A stretch of 64,000 nt of DNA, taken from Pseudomonas fulva (lineage in GTDB: Bacteria > Pseudomonadota > Gammaproteobacteria > Pseudomonadales > Pseudomonadaceae). Every line of letters begins with the position of its first letter. The stretch's first letter is position 1. The position numbers and the translations under genes are program-made. This document shows, piece by piece, positions 1 to 9,081 of the stretch. Location of the stretch: positions 3,410,001 to 3,474,000 of the forward strand of contig NZ_CP082928.1 in NCBI RefSeq assembly GCF_023517795.1, in the 5' to 3' direction. The notes under the pieces are model-generated. The model searched no databases. It was given only the letters and a program-made list of their open reading frames with translations, and had not been told where the DNA came from.

Positions 1-1149
1 TTCCCCAACGTCTCGGCCGATGGCAGCGGTACCCGCCAGCGTACGCCCGCCGACCTGTCGCAGACCGGCCGTTCCACCGTCGGTGGCCAGTACAGCGCCA
101 CGGTCGGGGTGAATGCCTGGGAAGTGGACTTCTTCGGGCGCCTGCGCAGCCTCAACGAGCAGACCCTGCAGCAGTACTTCGCCACCGAAGAGGCGCAGCG
201 CAGCACGCAGATCAGCCTGATCGCCAGCGTGGCCAACGCCTACCTGACGCTGCAGGCTGACGAAGCCCTGCTCAAGCTGACCCGCGATACCCTCGGCACT
301 TACCAGCGCAGCCTGGAGCTGACCCAGCGCAGCTTCGACGTCGGCGTGACCGATGCCCTGTCCCTGAGCCAGGCTCGCACCGCCGTGCAGACCGCCCAGG
401 CCAACCTGGCCCAGTACACCCGCCAGGTCGCCCAGGATCGCAACGCCCTGGGCGTGCTGCTCGGTGGCCCGGTGCCGGCCGACCTGCCCCAGGGCGAAGG
501 GCTGGACATGCAGCTGCTGGCCGAGGTGCCGGCGGGCCTGCCGTCCGACCTGCTGCAACGCCGCCCCGACGTGCTGCAGGCCGAGCGTGAACTGCTAGCC
601 GCCAACGCCAGCATCGGTGCGGCACGGGCCGCGTTCTTCCCGAGCATCAGCCTGACCGCCAACGGCGGCACCGCCAGCAGCCAGCTGTCGGGCCTGTTCG
701 ACGGTGGCTCGGGGACCTGGCTGTTCCAGCCGCAGATCAACCTGCCGATCTTCACGGCCGGTCGCCTGCGCGCCAACCTCGACTACGCCGAGATCCAGAA
801 GAACATCCAGGTGGCGAACTACGAGAAAGCGGTGCAGACCGCCTTCCAGGAAGTCTCCGATGGCCTGGCGGCTCGCGGCACCTACGAAGAGCAACTGCAG
901 GCCCAGCGCAGCCTGGTGGAGACCTCCGAGGACTATTACGACCTGGCCGACCGCCGTTTCCGTACCGGGGTGGACAGCTACCTGACCCTGCTCGATGCCC
1001 AGCGCCAGCTGTTCAGCGCCGAGCAGCAGCTGATCGGCGTACGCCTGTCGCAGCTCACCAGCGAGATCAACCTGTACAAGGCGCTCGGTGGTGGCTGGAA
1101 CGAACGTACCCAGACCGCACCGGCCACCGCGGCCGCGCCGCCGTCCTGA
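1..1149 (+). CDS. Outer-membrane efflux channel, OprM/NodT family (5' end outside window)
   Basis: The reading frame is open from the first base, so the first ATG visible at 109 is internal and the N-terminal signal and lipobox lie outside the window. The visible part has the two TolC-type helical hairpin repeats: long Gln/Ala-rich helices such as the [20 protein letters not shown] stretch, the [20 protein letters not shown] motif typical of OprM-like lipoproteins, and a C-terminal repeat ending in [19 protein letters not shown]. The family forms the trimeric outer-membrane duct of RND multidrug efflux pumps. The inner-membrane pump and adaptor genes would be expected just upstream. Family is clear; the particular pump is not. 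Confidence 0.93.
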   Translation, partial: FPNVSADGSGTRQRTPADLSQTGRSTVGGQYSATVGVNAWEVDFFGRLRSLNEQTLQQYFATEEAQRSTQISLIASVANAYLTLQADEALLKLTRDTLGTYQRSLELTQRSFDVGVTDALSLSQARTAVQTAQANLAQYTRQVAQDRNALGVLLGGPVPADLPQGEGLDMQLLAEVPAGLPSDLLQRRPDVLQAERELLAANASIGAARAAFFPSISLTANGGTASSQLSGLFDGGSGTWLFQPQINLPIFTAGRLRANLDYAEIQKNIQVANYEKAVQTAFQEVSDGLAARGTYEEQLQAQRSLVETSEDYYDLADRRFRTGVDSYLTLLDAQRQLFSAEQQLIGVRLSQLTSEINLYKALGGGWNERTQTAPATAAAPPS

Positions 1150-1168
1150 GCGGCGGCAAGCGCCCATG

Positions 1169-1196
1169 AAAAAGCCCCGCAATCGCGGGGCTTTTT
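1169..1196. terminator. Bidirectional rho-independent terminator
   Basis: A perfect 12-bp inverted repeat (AAAAAGCCCCGC / GCGGGGCTTTTT) with a four-base AATC loop lies between the convergent ends of the efflux channel gene and the DedA gene. A-tract and T-tract flank both sides, so it can stop both transcripts. Confidence 0.9.
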
Positions 1197-1212
1197 CATG
1201 TCTGCCAGCCTG

Positions 1213-1875
1213 TTACTGCGGCGTCTGCACGCGTACCGAGCGGTTCATCTTGTGGCGGATCAACTGGATCACGCCTGGCAGGATCGACACCACGATGATG
1301 CCGACGATCAGGTAGTGCAGGTTGCTCTGCACCGCCGGGAGGTTGCCGAAGAAGTAGCCACCGTAGGTGAACAGGGTAACCCAGAGAATCGCGCCGACCA
1401 CGTTGTAGGCGGCGAAATGGGCGTAGTTCATGTGGCCCATGCCGGCCACGAAGGGCGCGAAGGTGCGCACGATCGGCACGAAGCGCGCCAGGATGATGGT
1501 CTTGCCACCATGGCGGGCATAGAACTGCTGGGTGATTTCCAGGTGGCGGCGACGAAAGATCTTCGAGTCCGGGTTGCGGAACAGCCGCTGGCCCATGAAG
1601 CGGCCGATGGTGTAGTTCAGCGCGTCGCCGAGAATCGCCGCGGTGATCAGCAGCAGTACCAGCAGGTGCACGTTCATGGTGCCGTGCACGGCGATGGCGC
1701 CGGCGACGAACAGCAGGGAATCGCCCGGCAGGAACGGGGTGACCACCAGGCCGGTTTCGCAGAACACGATCAGGAACAGGATCGCGTAGATCCAGGTGCC
1801 GTATTGGGCGGTCAGGGCCGCCAGGTGCTGGTCGATATGCAGAATGAAATCGATAACCAGGTGAATGAATTCCAT
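1213..1875 (-). CDS. DedA family membrane protein
   Basis: The 220-residue product has the DedA/VTT signature: the amphipathic re-entrant segment with [15 protein letters not shown], then a [17 protein letters not shown] segment and the conserved [20 protein letters not shown] motif (acidic and Arg residues), followed by C-terminal membrane helices. DedA proteins are inner-membrane proteins implicated in lipid scrambling (undecaprenyl phosphate recycling) and membrane homeostasis. The ATG at 1875 is preferred over the in-frame TTG at 1887 because GGAG lies 8 bases before it. It is monocistronic and convergent with the efflux gene. Confidence 0.93.
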   Translation of the reverse strand: MEFIHLVIDFILHIDQHLAALTAQYGTWIYAILFLIVFCETGLVVTPFLPGDSLLFVAGAIAVHGTMNVHLLVLLLITAAILGDALNYTIGRFMGQRLFRNPDSKIFRRRHLEITQQFYARHGGKTIILARFVPIVRTFAPFVAGMGHMNYAHFAAYNVVGAILWVTLFTYGGYFFGNLPAVQSNLHYLIVGIIVVSILPGVIQLIRHKMNRSVRVQTPQ

Positions 1876-2058
1876 CAAAAGCTCCAACGATAGGGCAGTC
1901 CGCTGTCCATCGGGGCGGGCTGCTTGGGGGCGGCATTATGCTCGCATCGGCGTGCAAAGGTGCGAGGCTGAGGCAGGGTTTTGAGCCTGCGCCATGGCAA
2001 GCGTTCCCTGGCGCGAGGAAGGTGGCGATGAACGTACCAGGGCGCGAGCGGGTGGCGG

Positions 2059-2502
2059 CTATGGTTTACCGCGTGGCTGGATATGCAGCTCGGTGGTTTG
2101 CGCGTCCTTGGCCTGCAAGGTGGCCGGGTCGCGCTTGCTGCCATCCTGCTGGGCGCGCTGCTTGGCGAGTGCGGCCATGCGCTCGGACCAGGCGAATTGC
2201 AGCTCACGATACTGCGGCGCCACGGCCGCACTATTGAGGTGCGCCTGCTCCTGCCAGAACGCGGCATCGCCGCGCCACCAGGGGTCTTCGCCGGGAGCCA
2301 CTGGCTCGACGGGAGCGACCTTGGGAGCGGGTGCCGGGGCGACCTTGATGGTGGTCGGCGTGACCTGTGGCGCCGCCGGATACAGGCGGGCGAACAGCTG
2401 GGCACCCCCATACGCCAGCGCAGCGCCAACGGCCACAGCCAGGGCGCTGCGCGCGAATTCGCTGCGCGGGCTTTTGGGGTTGCTTGCTGAAGCTTTCATC
2501 AT
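2059..2502 (-). CDS. Hypothetical single-pass membrane protein
   Basis: The 147-residue product has a short basic N-terminus, one predicted membrane anchor (SALAVAVGAALAYGGAQLFA, about residues 19-38), then a Pro/Ala/Val-rich linker and a charged C-terminal part with PWWRGDAAFWQEQAHLN. The layout suggests an inner-membrane anchored periplasmic protein. I recognise no family. Host-like GC and codon use argue that it is a real gene, and an AGGGATGG run precedes the start. No operon partner is evident. Confidence 0.6.
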   Translation of the reverse strand: MMKASASNPKSPRSEFARSALAVAVGAALAYGGAQLFARLYPAAPQVTPTTIKVAPAPAPKVAPVEPVAPGEDPWWRGDAAFWQEQAHLNSAAVAPQYRELQFAWSERMAALAKQRAQQDGSKRDPATLQAKDAQTTELHIQPRGKP

Positions 2503-2617
2503 CCATCCCTAGAGGAGAAAGAACCGACACGAGGCATGGCGGAACCTGCGTGAATGATAGCCACTTACGCGGCGCCGTTGAGCTTTATTTGCGTGTCGGT
2601 ACAGGGTGGCGGAGCGC

Positions 2618-2980
2618 TTACTTGCCCTTGATGATGCGTTGGATGGTGCCGGTGTTGTTGTTCAGCAACACGTAGTCGGTACCGATCTTCACCCAGTGCT
2701 CGTGCTCCTTGTCCTCGGGCTCCGGCAGATTGTGCTTTTTCAGGTCCTTGATCGCGTAATCGTCGCGCCAGTACTTGTGCGGTGCAGGGGTACCTTCCTT
2801 GAGGTGGCCGATATGCATCGGGTCCTTGGCTTCCGGATCTTCCTGATCGGGCTGCTGCTTGAGCACCTGGTCCTGATAGACCTCACGGGCGGGTTCCTGC
2901 TCTTTCGGATCGGCCGCATGGGCCATGCCGCTGACCAGCAGGGCGCCAAACAAGATGCTGAGGGTAGGCGTGGTTTTCAT
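2618..2980 (-). CDS. RcnB-like small periplasmic protein
   Basis: The ATG at 2980, preceded by GGAGAG, gives a 120-residue protein with a cleavable signal peptide (MKTTPTLSILFGALLVSGMAHA, cleavage after AHA). The mature part is highly charged and ends with W-x-K-I-G-x-DYVLLNNNTGTIQRII, resembling the C-terminal YxLID-x-x-T-G-x-I signature of RcnB-type periplasmic proteins. RcnB in enterobacteria takes part in nickel/cobalt homeostasis; here only the fold is suggested. Upstream in-frame residues back to 3022 lack a signal sequence start and are probably not translated. Confidence 0.65.
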   Translation of the reverse strand: MKTTPTLSILFGALLVSGMAHAADPKEQEPAREVYQDQVLKQQPDQEDPEAKDPMHIGHLKEGTPAPHKYWRDDYAIKDLKKHNLPEPEDKEHEHWVKIGTDYVLLNNNTGTIQRIIKGK

Positions 2981-3107
2981 GTGACTCTCCTTTATCCGTG
3001 TCCAAATAGTGGACAGGGGCAAGCGGCGAAAAACTCAACCTAAATTTTCGTCACTCGGGCGGCTTGCGGTCTTCGTGTCGCGCGTTGCCGATAACACTTG
3101 CGTGCAG

Positions 3108-3179
3108 GCCGCTGCACGCGCCGCTGCACACGCCGTTGCACGCGCCGCTGCACACGCCGTTGCACACGCCGTTGCACAC
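3108..3179. repeat. Six tandem 12-bp repeats (GCCGYTGCACRC)
   Basis: Six uninterrupted copies of a 12-bp unit with only two variable positions (C/T and G/A) lie between the RcnB-like gene and the DUF3592 gene. In one frame they read as a repeated AVARAAAH-type peptide, but no gene start or flanking coding signal supports translation. They are more likely a slippage-prone simple repeat. Confidence 0.9.
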
Positions 3180-3261
3180 GCCGCCGAACGGCAGGTTTTT
3201 TCCATGAACCTTCAGGCTGCGGGGCGCCACTATCTATTCAAGTACCCGATTCGAGTGAGTC

Positions 3262-3651
3262 ATGCCTGTTCCCGTTTTTCTTGCCCTGGTGTTCGGCTGC
3301 GTCGGCGCCGTGCTCATGGGCATCGGCCTTTCCCGGCGTCGTGTCAGCCGCAACTGGCTGTGCGCGCAAGGGCGCATCATCGCCAGCGACTGGGGGCTCA
3401 GCACGCCGAGCCGCTACCCGCGTTTCGAATGGCGCGACGCGGAGGGCAACCTGCACATGCACGAGAGCAGCATGAGCAGCTGGCGCCACTACCGCAAAGG
3501 CGACCCGGTGCCGGTGCGCTACGACCCGGCGTTTCCCAAGCGGGCGGTGATCGATACCCCGGTGCAGCGGGGTGCCTCGTTCTTCTGGCTTGGCGTGCTG
3601 TTGTGCGGTATCGCCGGGCTGTTCCTGCTGGTCGAGCTGCTGCTCACCTGA
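3262..3651 (+). CDS. DUF3592 domain membrane protein
   Basis: The 129-residue product has two membrane helices (residues about 4-23 and 107-128) flanking a soluble beta-rich stretch. That stretch carries the DUF3592 pattern: AQGRIIASDW, then YPRFEWRDAEGN, then the DPVPVRYDPAFPKRAVID box. This YxPxxPxxA(V/I)ID motif is diagnostic. Function of the family is unknown. It stands alone, followed by a short inverted repeat (about 3661-3681) that may end transcription. Confidence 0.85.
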   Translation: MPVPVFLALVFGCVGAVLMGIGLSRRRVSRNWLCAQGRIIASDWGLSTPSRYPRFEWRDAEGNLHMHESSMSSWRHYRKGDPVPVRYDPAFPKRAVIDTPVQRGASFFWLGVLLCGIAGLFLLVELLLT

Positions 3652-3827
3652 GCCATCTTCCAGCCGCCCTGCAGGCGGCTGCGACCATTGAGCACATACG
3701 TCCAATAAAGGCGCTCGACGCAGCGGCATAGTGGCGGCACGGTCGGGCACCGCCACGGGCATGCCGATCGTTACGCCGCAGGCCATGGCCTTGCGGGTCG
3801 ATTTCGCTGCCAGGACGTCCTTTCGCT

Positions 3828-4391
3828 ATGCCAACCATCGAGCCGAGCAATGTGGTGACCCTGGTCATCCAGCATCAGGTGCGTCCCGGCTGCCTGCCTG
3901 CCTACGAGGCCTGGCTCAAGCGCGCCCTGGCCGCCGCCGAGCAGCAGCCTGGCCACCTGGGCGTCAACGTGATCCGCGCGGACGGGCAGGGCGATGCCTT
4001 CACCACCGTGCTGCGCTTCGCCGACGGCTGGCAGCTGGACGAATGGATCGCTTCGGATCGCCGACGGCTGCTGATCGATGAGGTGCTGCCGTTGCTCGAC
4101 GGCGGCGACCAGATCCAGGTCAGCCGCGACCACGAATTCTGGTTCACCCCCGAACATGCCCAGGCCCCGCAACCGCCGAAGTGGAAGCAGGCGGTGCTCA
4201 CCTATCTGGTGATTTGCCCGCTGACCATGCTCATCCCGCTGCTGTGGCAGCCGCTGTTCCAGCAGTACCCGGCGCTCGGCGGCGTGGTACCGAGCAACCT
4301 GCTGATCACCCTGTGCATCGTCGTGCCGGTGGTGTTCTGGATCATGCCGGTGGTCACCCGTTGCTGTGCCGGCTGGCTGAGCGCCCGCTGA
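3828..4391 (+). CDS. Antibiotic biosynthesis monooxygenase (ABM) domain protein with two membrane helices
   Basis: The N-terminal about 95 residues match the ferredoxin-like ABM fold: VTLVIQHQVRPGCLPAYEAWLKRALAAA, followed by GHLGVNVIRAD and a Trp-rich helix. The C-terminal part has two hydrophobic segments (LTYLVICPLTMLIPLLW and LLITLCIVVPVVFWIMPVV). Such ABM plus 2TM proteins are common in Pseudomonas and usually annotated only as hypothetical. It precedes the alpha/beta hydrolase and amidohydrolase genes by 34 and about 870 bases on the same strand, so the three may be one operon. Confidence 0.82.
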   Translation: MPTIEPSNVVTLVIQHQVRPGCLPAYEAWLKRALAAAEQQPGHLGVNVIRADGQGDAFTTVLRFADGWQLDEWIASDRRRLLIDEVLPLLDGGDQIQVSRDHEFWFTPEHAQAPQPPKWKQAVLTYLVICPLTMLIPLLWQPLFQQYPALGGVVPSNLLITLCIVVPVVFWIMPVVTRCCAGWLSAR

Positions 4392-4425
4392 TTTCCCTGA
4401 CATTCCTACCCGAGAGGTTATCGCC

Positions 4426-5244
4426 ATGAGCACATTCACCACCCGCGACGGCACCGAGATCTATTTCAAGGACTGGGGCAGCGGCAAGCCCGTGCTGTTC
4501 AGTCATGGCTGGCCGCTGGACGCCGACATGTGGGAATACCAGATGCAGTACCTGAGCAGCCGCGGCTACCGCACCATCGCCTTCGACCGTCGCGGTTTCG
4601 GGCGCTCCAGCCAGCCGTGGACGGGCTATGACTACGACACCTTCGCCGACGACATCGCCGACCTGATCGAGCACCTCGACCTGCATGACGTCACCCTGGT
4701 GGGCTTTTCCATGGGTGGCGGCGATGTCAGCCGCTATATCGGCCGCCACGGCACCTCGCGGGTCGCCAAGCTGGTGCTGCTCGGCGCGGTCACGCCGATC
4801 TTCGGCAAGGCCGCGGATTTTCCCCAAGGCGTCGATGCCTCGGTATTCGCCGGCATCAAGGACGGCTTGCTCAAGGATCGCGCGCAGTTCATCAGTGATT
4901 TCGCCGCGCCGTTCTACGGCATCGACAAGGGCCAGAAAATTTCCGACGGCGTGCTCACCCAGACCCTCAACATCGCCCTGCTGGCGTCGCTCAAGGGCAC
5001 GGTCGACTGCGTAACCGCATTCTCGCAAACCGATTTCCGCGCCGACATGGCCAAGGTCGACGTGCCGACCTTGGTGATCCATGGCGACGCCGACGCCATC
5101 GTGCCGTTCGAGACCACCGGCAAGCTTGCCGCGCAGATGATCAAGGGTGCCGAGCTGAAGGTGTACGAGGGCGCGCCCCACGGCTTTGCCGTGACCCATC
5201 AGCAGCGTCTCAATGAAGACCTGCTGGCCTTCGTGTCCCGTTGA
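4426..5244 (+). CDS. Alpha/beta hydrolase (non-haem chloroperoxidase type)
   Basis: The 272-residue product has the full alpha/beta hydrolase layout: oxyanion HGWPLD near residue 27, nucleophile elbow GFSMGGGD (Ser about residue 94), the acid in HGDADAIVPFE, and the catalytic His in GAPHGFAVTH near the end. The FSHGWPLDADMWEYQ start and FDRRGFGRSSQP segment are typical of cofactor-free haloperoxidases/perhydrolases. An AGAGGTTATCGCC ribosome binding region precedes the ATG. It is followed after 18 bases by the amidohydrolase, so the two are probably co-transcribed. The natural substrate cannot be told. Confidence 0.92.
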   Translation: MSTFTTRDGTEIYFKDWGSGKPVLFSHGWPLDADMWEYQMQYLSSRGYRTIAFDRRGFGRSSQPWTGYDYDTFADDIADLIEHLDLHDVTLVGFSMGGGDVSRYIGRHGTSRVAKLVLLGAVTPIFGKAADFPQGVDASVFAGIKDGLLKDRAQFISDFAAPFYGIDKGQKISDGVLTQTLNIALLASLKGTVDCVTAFSQTDFRADMAKVDVPTLVIHGDADAIVPFETTGKLAAQMIKGAELKVYEGAPHGFAVTHQQRLNEDLLAFVSR

Positions 5245-5262
5245 TCACCGGAGCGCCCAGTC

Positions 5263-7233
5263 ATGACAGATGATCCCAAGGACCCGAAACGCCGCCAGAT
5301 CGTCGCGGCCGGTGGCCTGCTCGGCGCGGCTGGCGCGCTGTGGTCTGCCTTACCTTTCGCCGGCGGTGCCGGTTATGCATTCGGAGCCAACATGAACGAC
5401 GCCGACCTGATCCTGCTCAACGGCAAATTCCACACCGTCGACCCGGAGCGGCCGCAGGCCACTGCCGTGGCGATCAAGAATGGTCGCTTCATTGCCGTGG
5501 GCAGCGACGCGGAGGCCATGGCCACCAAGGGCGCCGCATCCAAGGTCATCGACCTCAACAAGCGCACCGCGATTCCCGGGCTCAACGACTCGCACCTGCA
5601 CCTGATCCGTGGCGGCCTGAACTACAACCTCGAGCTGCGCTGGGAAGGCGTGCCGTCCCTGGCCGACGCCCTGCGCATGCTCAAGGACCAGGCCGACCGC
5701 ACGCCCACCCCGCAGTGGGTGCGCGTGGTCGGGGGCTGGAACGAATTCCAGTTCGCCGAAAAACGCATGCCGACCCTGGCCGAGATCAACCAGGCGGCGC
5801 CGGACACCCCGGTGTTCCTGCTGCACCTCTACGACCGCGCCTTGCTCAACCGCGCCGCCCTGCGGGTGGTCGGCTATGACAAGAACACACCGAACCCGCC
5901 CGGTGGCGAGATCCAGCGCGACAGCAATGGCGAGCCGACCGGCATGCTGATCGCCCGCCCCAACGCCATGATCCTCTACTCGACCCTGTCGAAAGGGCCG
6001 ACGCTGCCCCTCGACTACCAGGTCAACTCGACCCGTCAGTTCATGCGCGAGCTCAATCGCCTGGGTCTGACCAGTGCCATCGACGCCGGCGGCGGCTACC
6101 AGAACTACCCGGACGACTACCAGGTGATCCAGCAGCTGGCCGACAACGACCAGCTCACCGTGCGCATCGCCTACAACCTGTTCACCCAGAAGCCCAAGGA
6201 AGAGCTGGCCGACTTCCAGCAGTGGACCAAGACCCTCACCTACGGCCAGGGCACCGATTACCTGCGCCACAACGGCGCCGGCGAGATGCTGGCGTTCTCC
6301 GCCGCCGACTTCGAGGACTTCCTCGAGCCGCGCCCGGATCTGCCGCCGAACATGGAAGCCGATCTCGAACCGGTGGTGCGCCACCTGGTCGAGCACCGCT
6401 GGCCGTTCCGCCTGCATGCCACCTACGACGAATCCATCTCGCGGATGCTCGACGTGTTCGAGAAGGTCAACCGCGACATCCCGTTCAACGGCCTGCCGTG
6501 GTTCTTCGACCACGCCGAAACCATCACCCCGAAGAACATCGAGCGGGTCAGGGCGCTGGGCGGTGGTATCGCCATCCAGCACCGCATGGCCTTCCAGGGT
6601 GAATACTTCGTCGACCGCTACGGCAAGCAGGCGGCGGAAAGCACCCCGCCGATCAAGCGCATGCTCGCCGAAGGCGTGCCGGTCGGCGCCGGCACCGACG
6701 CCACCCGCGTGGCCAGCTACAACCCCTGGACCTCGCTGTACTGGCTGGTCAGCGGCAAGACCGTGGGCGGTACCGCGCTGTATCCCGAAGGCCTGTCCCG
6801 CGCCGTGGCGTTGCAGCTGTTCACCCAGGGCAGCGCCTGGTTCTCCAACGAGCAGGGCAAGAAGGGCCAGATCAAGGTCGGCCAGCTGGCCGACGTGGCG
6901 GTGCTTTCCCAGGATTACTTCAGCGTGTCCGAGGAAGCCATCAAGTACCTCGAATCGGTGCTCACCGTGGTGGGCGGCAAGGTGGTCTACGGCGCCGAGG
7001 AGTTCGACAAGCACGGCAACCCGCCGCTGCCGGTACTGCCGGACTGGTCGCCGGTGGCCAAGGTGCCCGGGCACTGGAAGCCCGCCGCACCGCTGCAGGC
7101 CGCCGTGCACCAGTGCATCGGCTCTTGCGCGGTACACGCCCACAGCCACGAGCGGGCGCGGCAGAGCAAGGTGCCGGTGAGCGACTACGCCGGCTTCTGG
7201 GGCGCCTTCGGGTGTTCGTGCTTTGCGTTCTAG
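5263..7233 (+). CDS. Metal-dependent amidohydrolase (YtcJ-like, amidohydrolase family 3), Tat-exported
   Basis: The 656-residue product begins with a twin-arginine-type signal (KRRQIVAAGGLLGAAGALWS) indicating folded export to the periplasm. After it comes the amidohydrolase 3 pattern: DADLILLNGKFHTVD, AVAIKNGRFIAVG, PGLNDSHLHLIRGG with the metal-binding HxH, then a central barrel with FRLHATYDES, WFFDHAETI and VGAGTDATR, and the C-terminal GQLADVAVLSQD composite-domain strand. YtcJ-like enzymes hydrolyse N-acyl or amide compounds; the substrate is unknown. The extra C-terminal Cys/His tail (HQCIGSCAVHAHSHE and GAFGCSCFAF) is unusual and could bind metal. Confidence 0.9.
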   Translation: MTDDPKDPKRRQIVAAGGLLGAAGALWSALPFAGGAGYAFGANMNDADLILLNGKFHTVDPERPQATAVAIKNGRFIAVGSDAEAMATKGAASKVIDLNKRTAIPGLNDSHLHLIRGGLNYNLELRWEGVPSLADALRMLKDQADRTPTPQWVRVVGGWNEFQFAEKRMPTLAEINQAAPDTPVFLLHLYDRALLNRAALRVVGYDKNTPNPPGGEIQRDSNGEPTGMLIARPNAMILYSTLSKGPTLPLDYQVNSTRQFMRELNRLGLTSAIDAGGGYQNYPDDYQVIQQLADNDQLTVRIAYNLFTQKPKEELADFQQWTKTLTYGQGTDYLRHNGAGEMLAFSAADFEDFLEPRPDLPPNMEADLEPVVRHLVEHRWPFRLHATYDESISRMLDVFEKVNRDIPFNGLPWFFDHAETITPKNIERVRALGGGIAIQHRMAFQGEYFVDRYGKQAAESTPPIKRMLAEGVPVGAGTDATRVASYNPWTSLYWLVSGKTVGGTALYPEGLSRAVALQLFTQGSAWFSNEQGKKGQIKVGQLADVAVLSQDYFSVSEEAIKYLESVLTVVGGKVVYGAEEFDKHGNPPLPVLPDWSPVAKVPGHWKPAAPLQAAVHQCIGSCAVHAHSHERARQSKVPVSDYAGFWGAFGCSCFAF

Positions 7234-7246
7234 CGCTGCTTAGCCC

Positions 7247-7314
7247 CCTGTGGGAGCGGGCGGGGACGCCTAGTTCATGCCCGCGATTCGCGCGCATGGC
7301 GACGCTCCCACAGG
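7247..7314. repeat. REP-like palindrome
   Basis: CCTGTGGGAGCGGGC at 7247-7261 is matched in inverted form by GCTCCCACAGG ending at 7314, enclosing GCCCGCGATTCGCGCGC. This is the common Pseudomonas REP core. A second copy of the family lies at 57525-57595. Confidence 0.85.
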
Positions 7315-7437
7315 TAGAACGCGCTCGCCGCAATTCGACAGGCAACACACACATTTTTTAATCGGCGTCTCTCCGCCGTCTCGGGCACGGCTGTGCCCAT
7401 TTTTTACCGACACCGACTTTTTTTAACGAGATAGCCC

Positions 7438-9081
7438 ATGAACAGCGTCACCCAAGCAACCACCGCCGGGCCCTGGAGCCCGCTGCGCACTCAGGTGTTC
7501 CGCTGGCTATGGCTGGCCAGCATCGCCTCGAACATCGGCACCTGGATGCACGAGGTCGGTGCCGGCTGGCTGATGACCTCGCTGTCGGCCAGCCCGCTGG
7601 CGGTGGCCATGGTGCAGGTGGCCGCGGCGTTGCCGATGTTCTTTCTGGCGCTGCCGGCCGGCGCCCTGGCCGATATTGTCGACAAGCGCCGCTACCTGCT
7701 GACCGTGCAATTGTGGATGGCCACCGTGGCGGTGCTGCTCGCCGGCCTGACCCTGCTCGGGTTGATGAACGTGCCGCTGCTCCTGCTGCTGACCCTGGCC
7801 ATGGGCATCGGCACCGCGCTGATGATGCCGGCCTGGTCGGCACTGACCCCCGAGCTGGTCGGCAAGAGCGAGCTGCCTGCCGCGGTGGCGCTATCCAGCC
7901 TGGGCATGAACGTGGCGCGGGCCATCGGCCCGGCCATTGCCGGTGTGCTGGTCAGCCTCAGTGGCCCCTGGCTGACCTTCGCCCTCAACGCCGTGTCGTT
8001 CTTCGCGGTGATCGCTGCGCTGTATGCCTGGAAGCGCACGCCCACGGTGAGCATCCTGCCGGCCGAGCGGCTGTTCGGGGCGGTGCGTCTTGGCGTGCGT
8101 TATGCGCGCAGCGCCAAACCCTTGCAGGCGGTGCTGGTGCGCACCTTCGCGTCCTTCGTCGGCGCCAGTGCCGGCATGTCCCTTCTACCGCTGCTGGTAC
8201 GCCGTGAGCTGCACGGCACGGCTGCGGACTTCGGCATCCTGCTCGGCTGCGTGGGCGCTGGCGCTATCGCCGGGGCGATGTTCCTGCCCAGGTTGCGCGA
8301 GCGGCTGCGCAGCGACCTGATCGTCGCGGGCGCCAGCCTCGCCTATGCCGCGGTGCTGTTCGGCCTGGCCTTTATCCGCGACTTCGCTCTGCTGATTCCG
8401 GTGATGCTGGTCAGCGGCGCTGCCTGGATCGCCGTGCTGTCGAGCCTGCAGGTCGCCGCGCAAACCTCGGTGCCGAGCTGGGTGCGAGCCCGCGCCCTGG
8501 CGGTGTACATCCTGGTGTTCTTTGGCTGCAGCGCCCTGGGCGGCATCGTCTGGGGTTCGCTGGCCAGCGAATACTCGCTGAGCGTGGCCCTGGCCGGCGG
8601 CGGCGCCTTGCTGGTGCTCGGCGTGCTGTTGTCCTGGCGCTTCCGCCTGCCGGTCACCGATGCCGAGGACCTGGCGCCCTCGGTGCATTGGCCGGCGCCG
8701 GTACTCAGTGCTGACCTGGACCGCGAGCGCGGCCCGGTGATGGTCACCCTCGAATACGACATCCCCCGGGAACACGCCGAGGCATTCAGCCACGCCATGC
8801 TCGCGGTACGCGCCATGCGCCGGCGCAACGGTGCGCTGTCCTGGGGGCTGCTGCAGGACAGCGAGAACCCGCACCTCTGGCAGGAATTCTTTTTCGACGC
8901 CTCCTGGCTCGAACACCTGCGTCACCACGGCCGCGTCACCGTGGCCGAGCAGCGCATCGAGGCCAATGCCCGCCAATACCAGCGTGAAGGCGTGGCCGTG
9001 CGCATCCGCCACCTGCTCGGCGTGCCCGAAGCGCGCCACCCTGATTCCCGTTCCCCCAACCCACCTGGAGTTTCATCATGA
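7438..9081 (+). CDS. MFS transporter (MFS_3/EntS-type) with C-terminal ABM-like domain
   Basis: Residues about 1-405 form a 12-helix major facilitator with the loop 2-3 motif ADIVDKRRYLLTVQ and the opening pattern PLRTQVFRWLWLASIASNIGTWMHEVGAGWLM typical of the EntS/MFS_3 group. The last about 115 residues, from about VMVTLEYDIP, look like a ferredoxin-fold monooxygenase-like domain (ISxxHAEAFxHAM, RRRNGALSWGLLQD, WQEFFFDASWLEHLRHH). This soluble cytoplasmic tail probably binds a ligand. The gene overlaps the next one by four bases (ATGA), so they are translationally coupled with the YcaC-like hydrolase. Confidence 0.88.
   Translation: MNSVTQATTAGPWSPLRTQVFRWLWLASIASNIGTWMHEVGAGWLMTSLSASPLAVAMVQVAAALPMFFLALPAGALADIVDKRRYLLTVQLWMATVAVLLAGLTLLGLMNVPLLLLLTLAMGIGTALMMPAWSALTPELVGKSELPAAVALSSLGMNVARAIGPAIAGVLVSLSGPWLTFALNAVSFFAVIAALYAWKRTPTVSILPAERLFGAVRLGVRYARSAKPLQAVLVRTFASFVGASAGMSLLPLLVRRELHGTAADFGILLGCVGAGAIAGAMFLPRLRERLRSDLIVAGASLAYAAVLFGLAFIRDFALLIPVMLVSGAAWIAVLSSLQVAAQTSVPSWVRARALAVYILVFFGCSALGGIVWGSLASEYSLSVALAGGGALLVLGVLLSWRFRLPVTDAEDLAPSVHWPAPVLSADLDRERGPVMVTLEYDIPREHAEAFSHAMLAVRAMRRRNGALSWGLLQDSENPHLWQEFFFDASWLEHLRHHGRVTVAEQRIEANARQYQREGVAVRIRHLLGVPEARHPDSRSPNPPGVSS

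Noticed and set aside
3108..3179. CRISPR array
   Set aside because: Units are 12 bp and contiguous without spacers; no cas genes in the window.
5350..7149. 599-codon antisense open frame on the minus strand
   Set aside because: It is the mirror of the amidohydrolase gene in GC-rich DNA; composition (Val/Gly/His-rich, no motifs) is that of a shadow frame.
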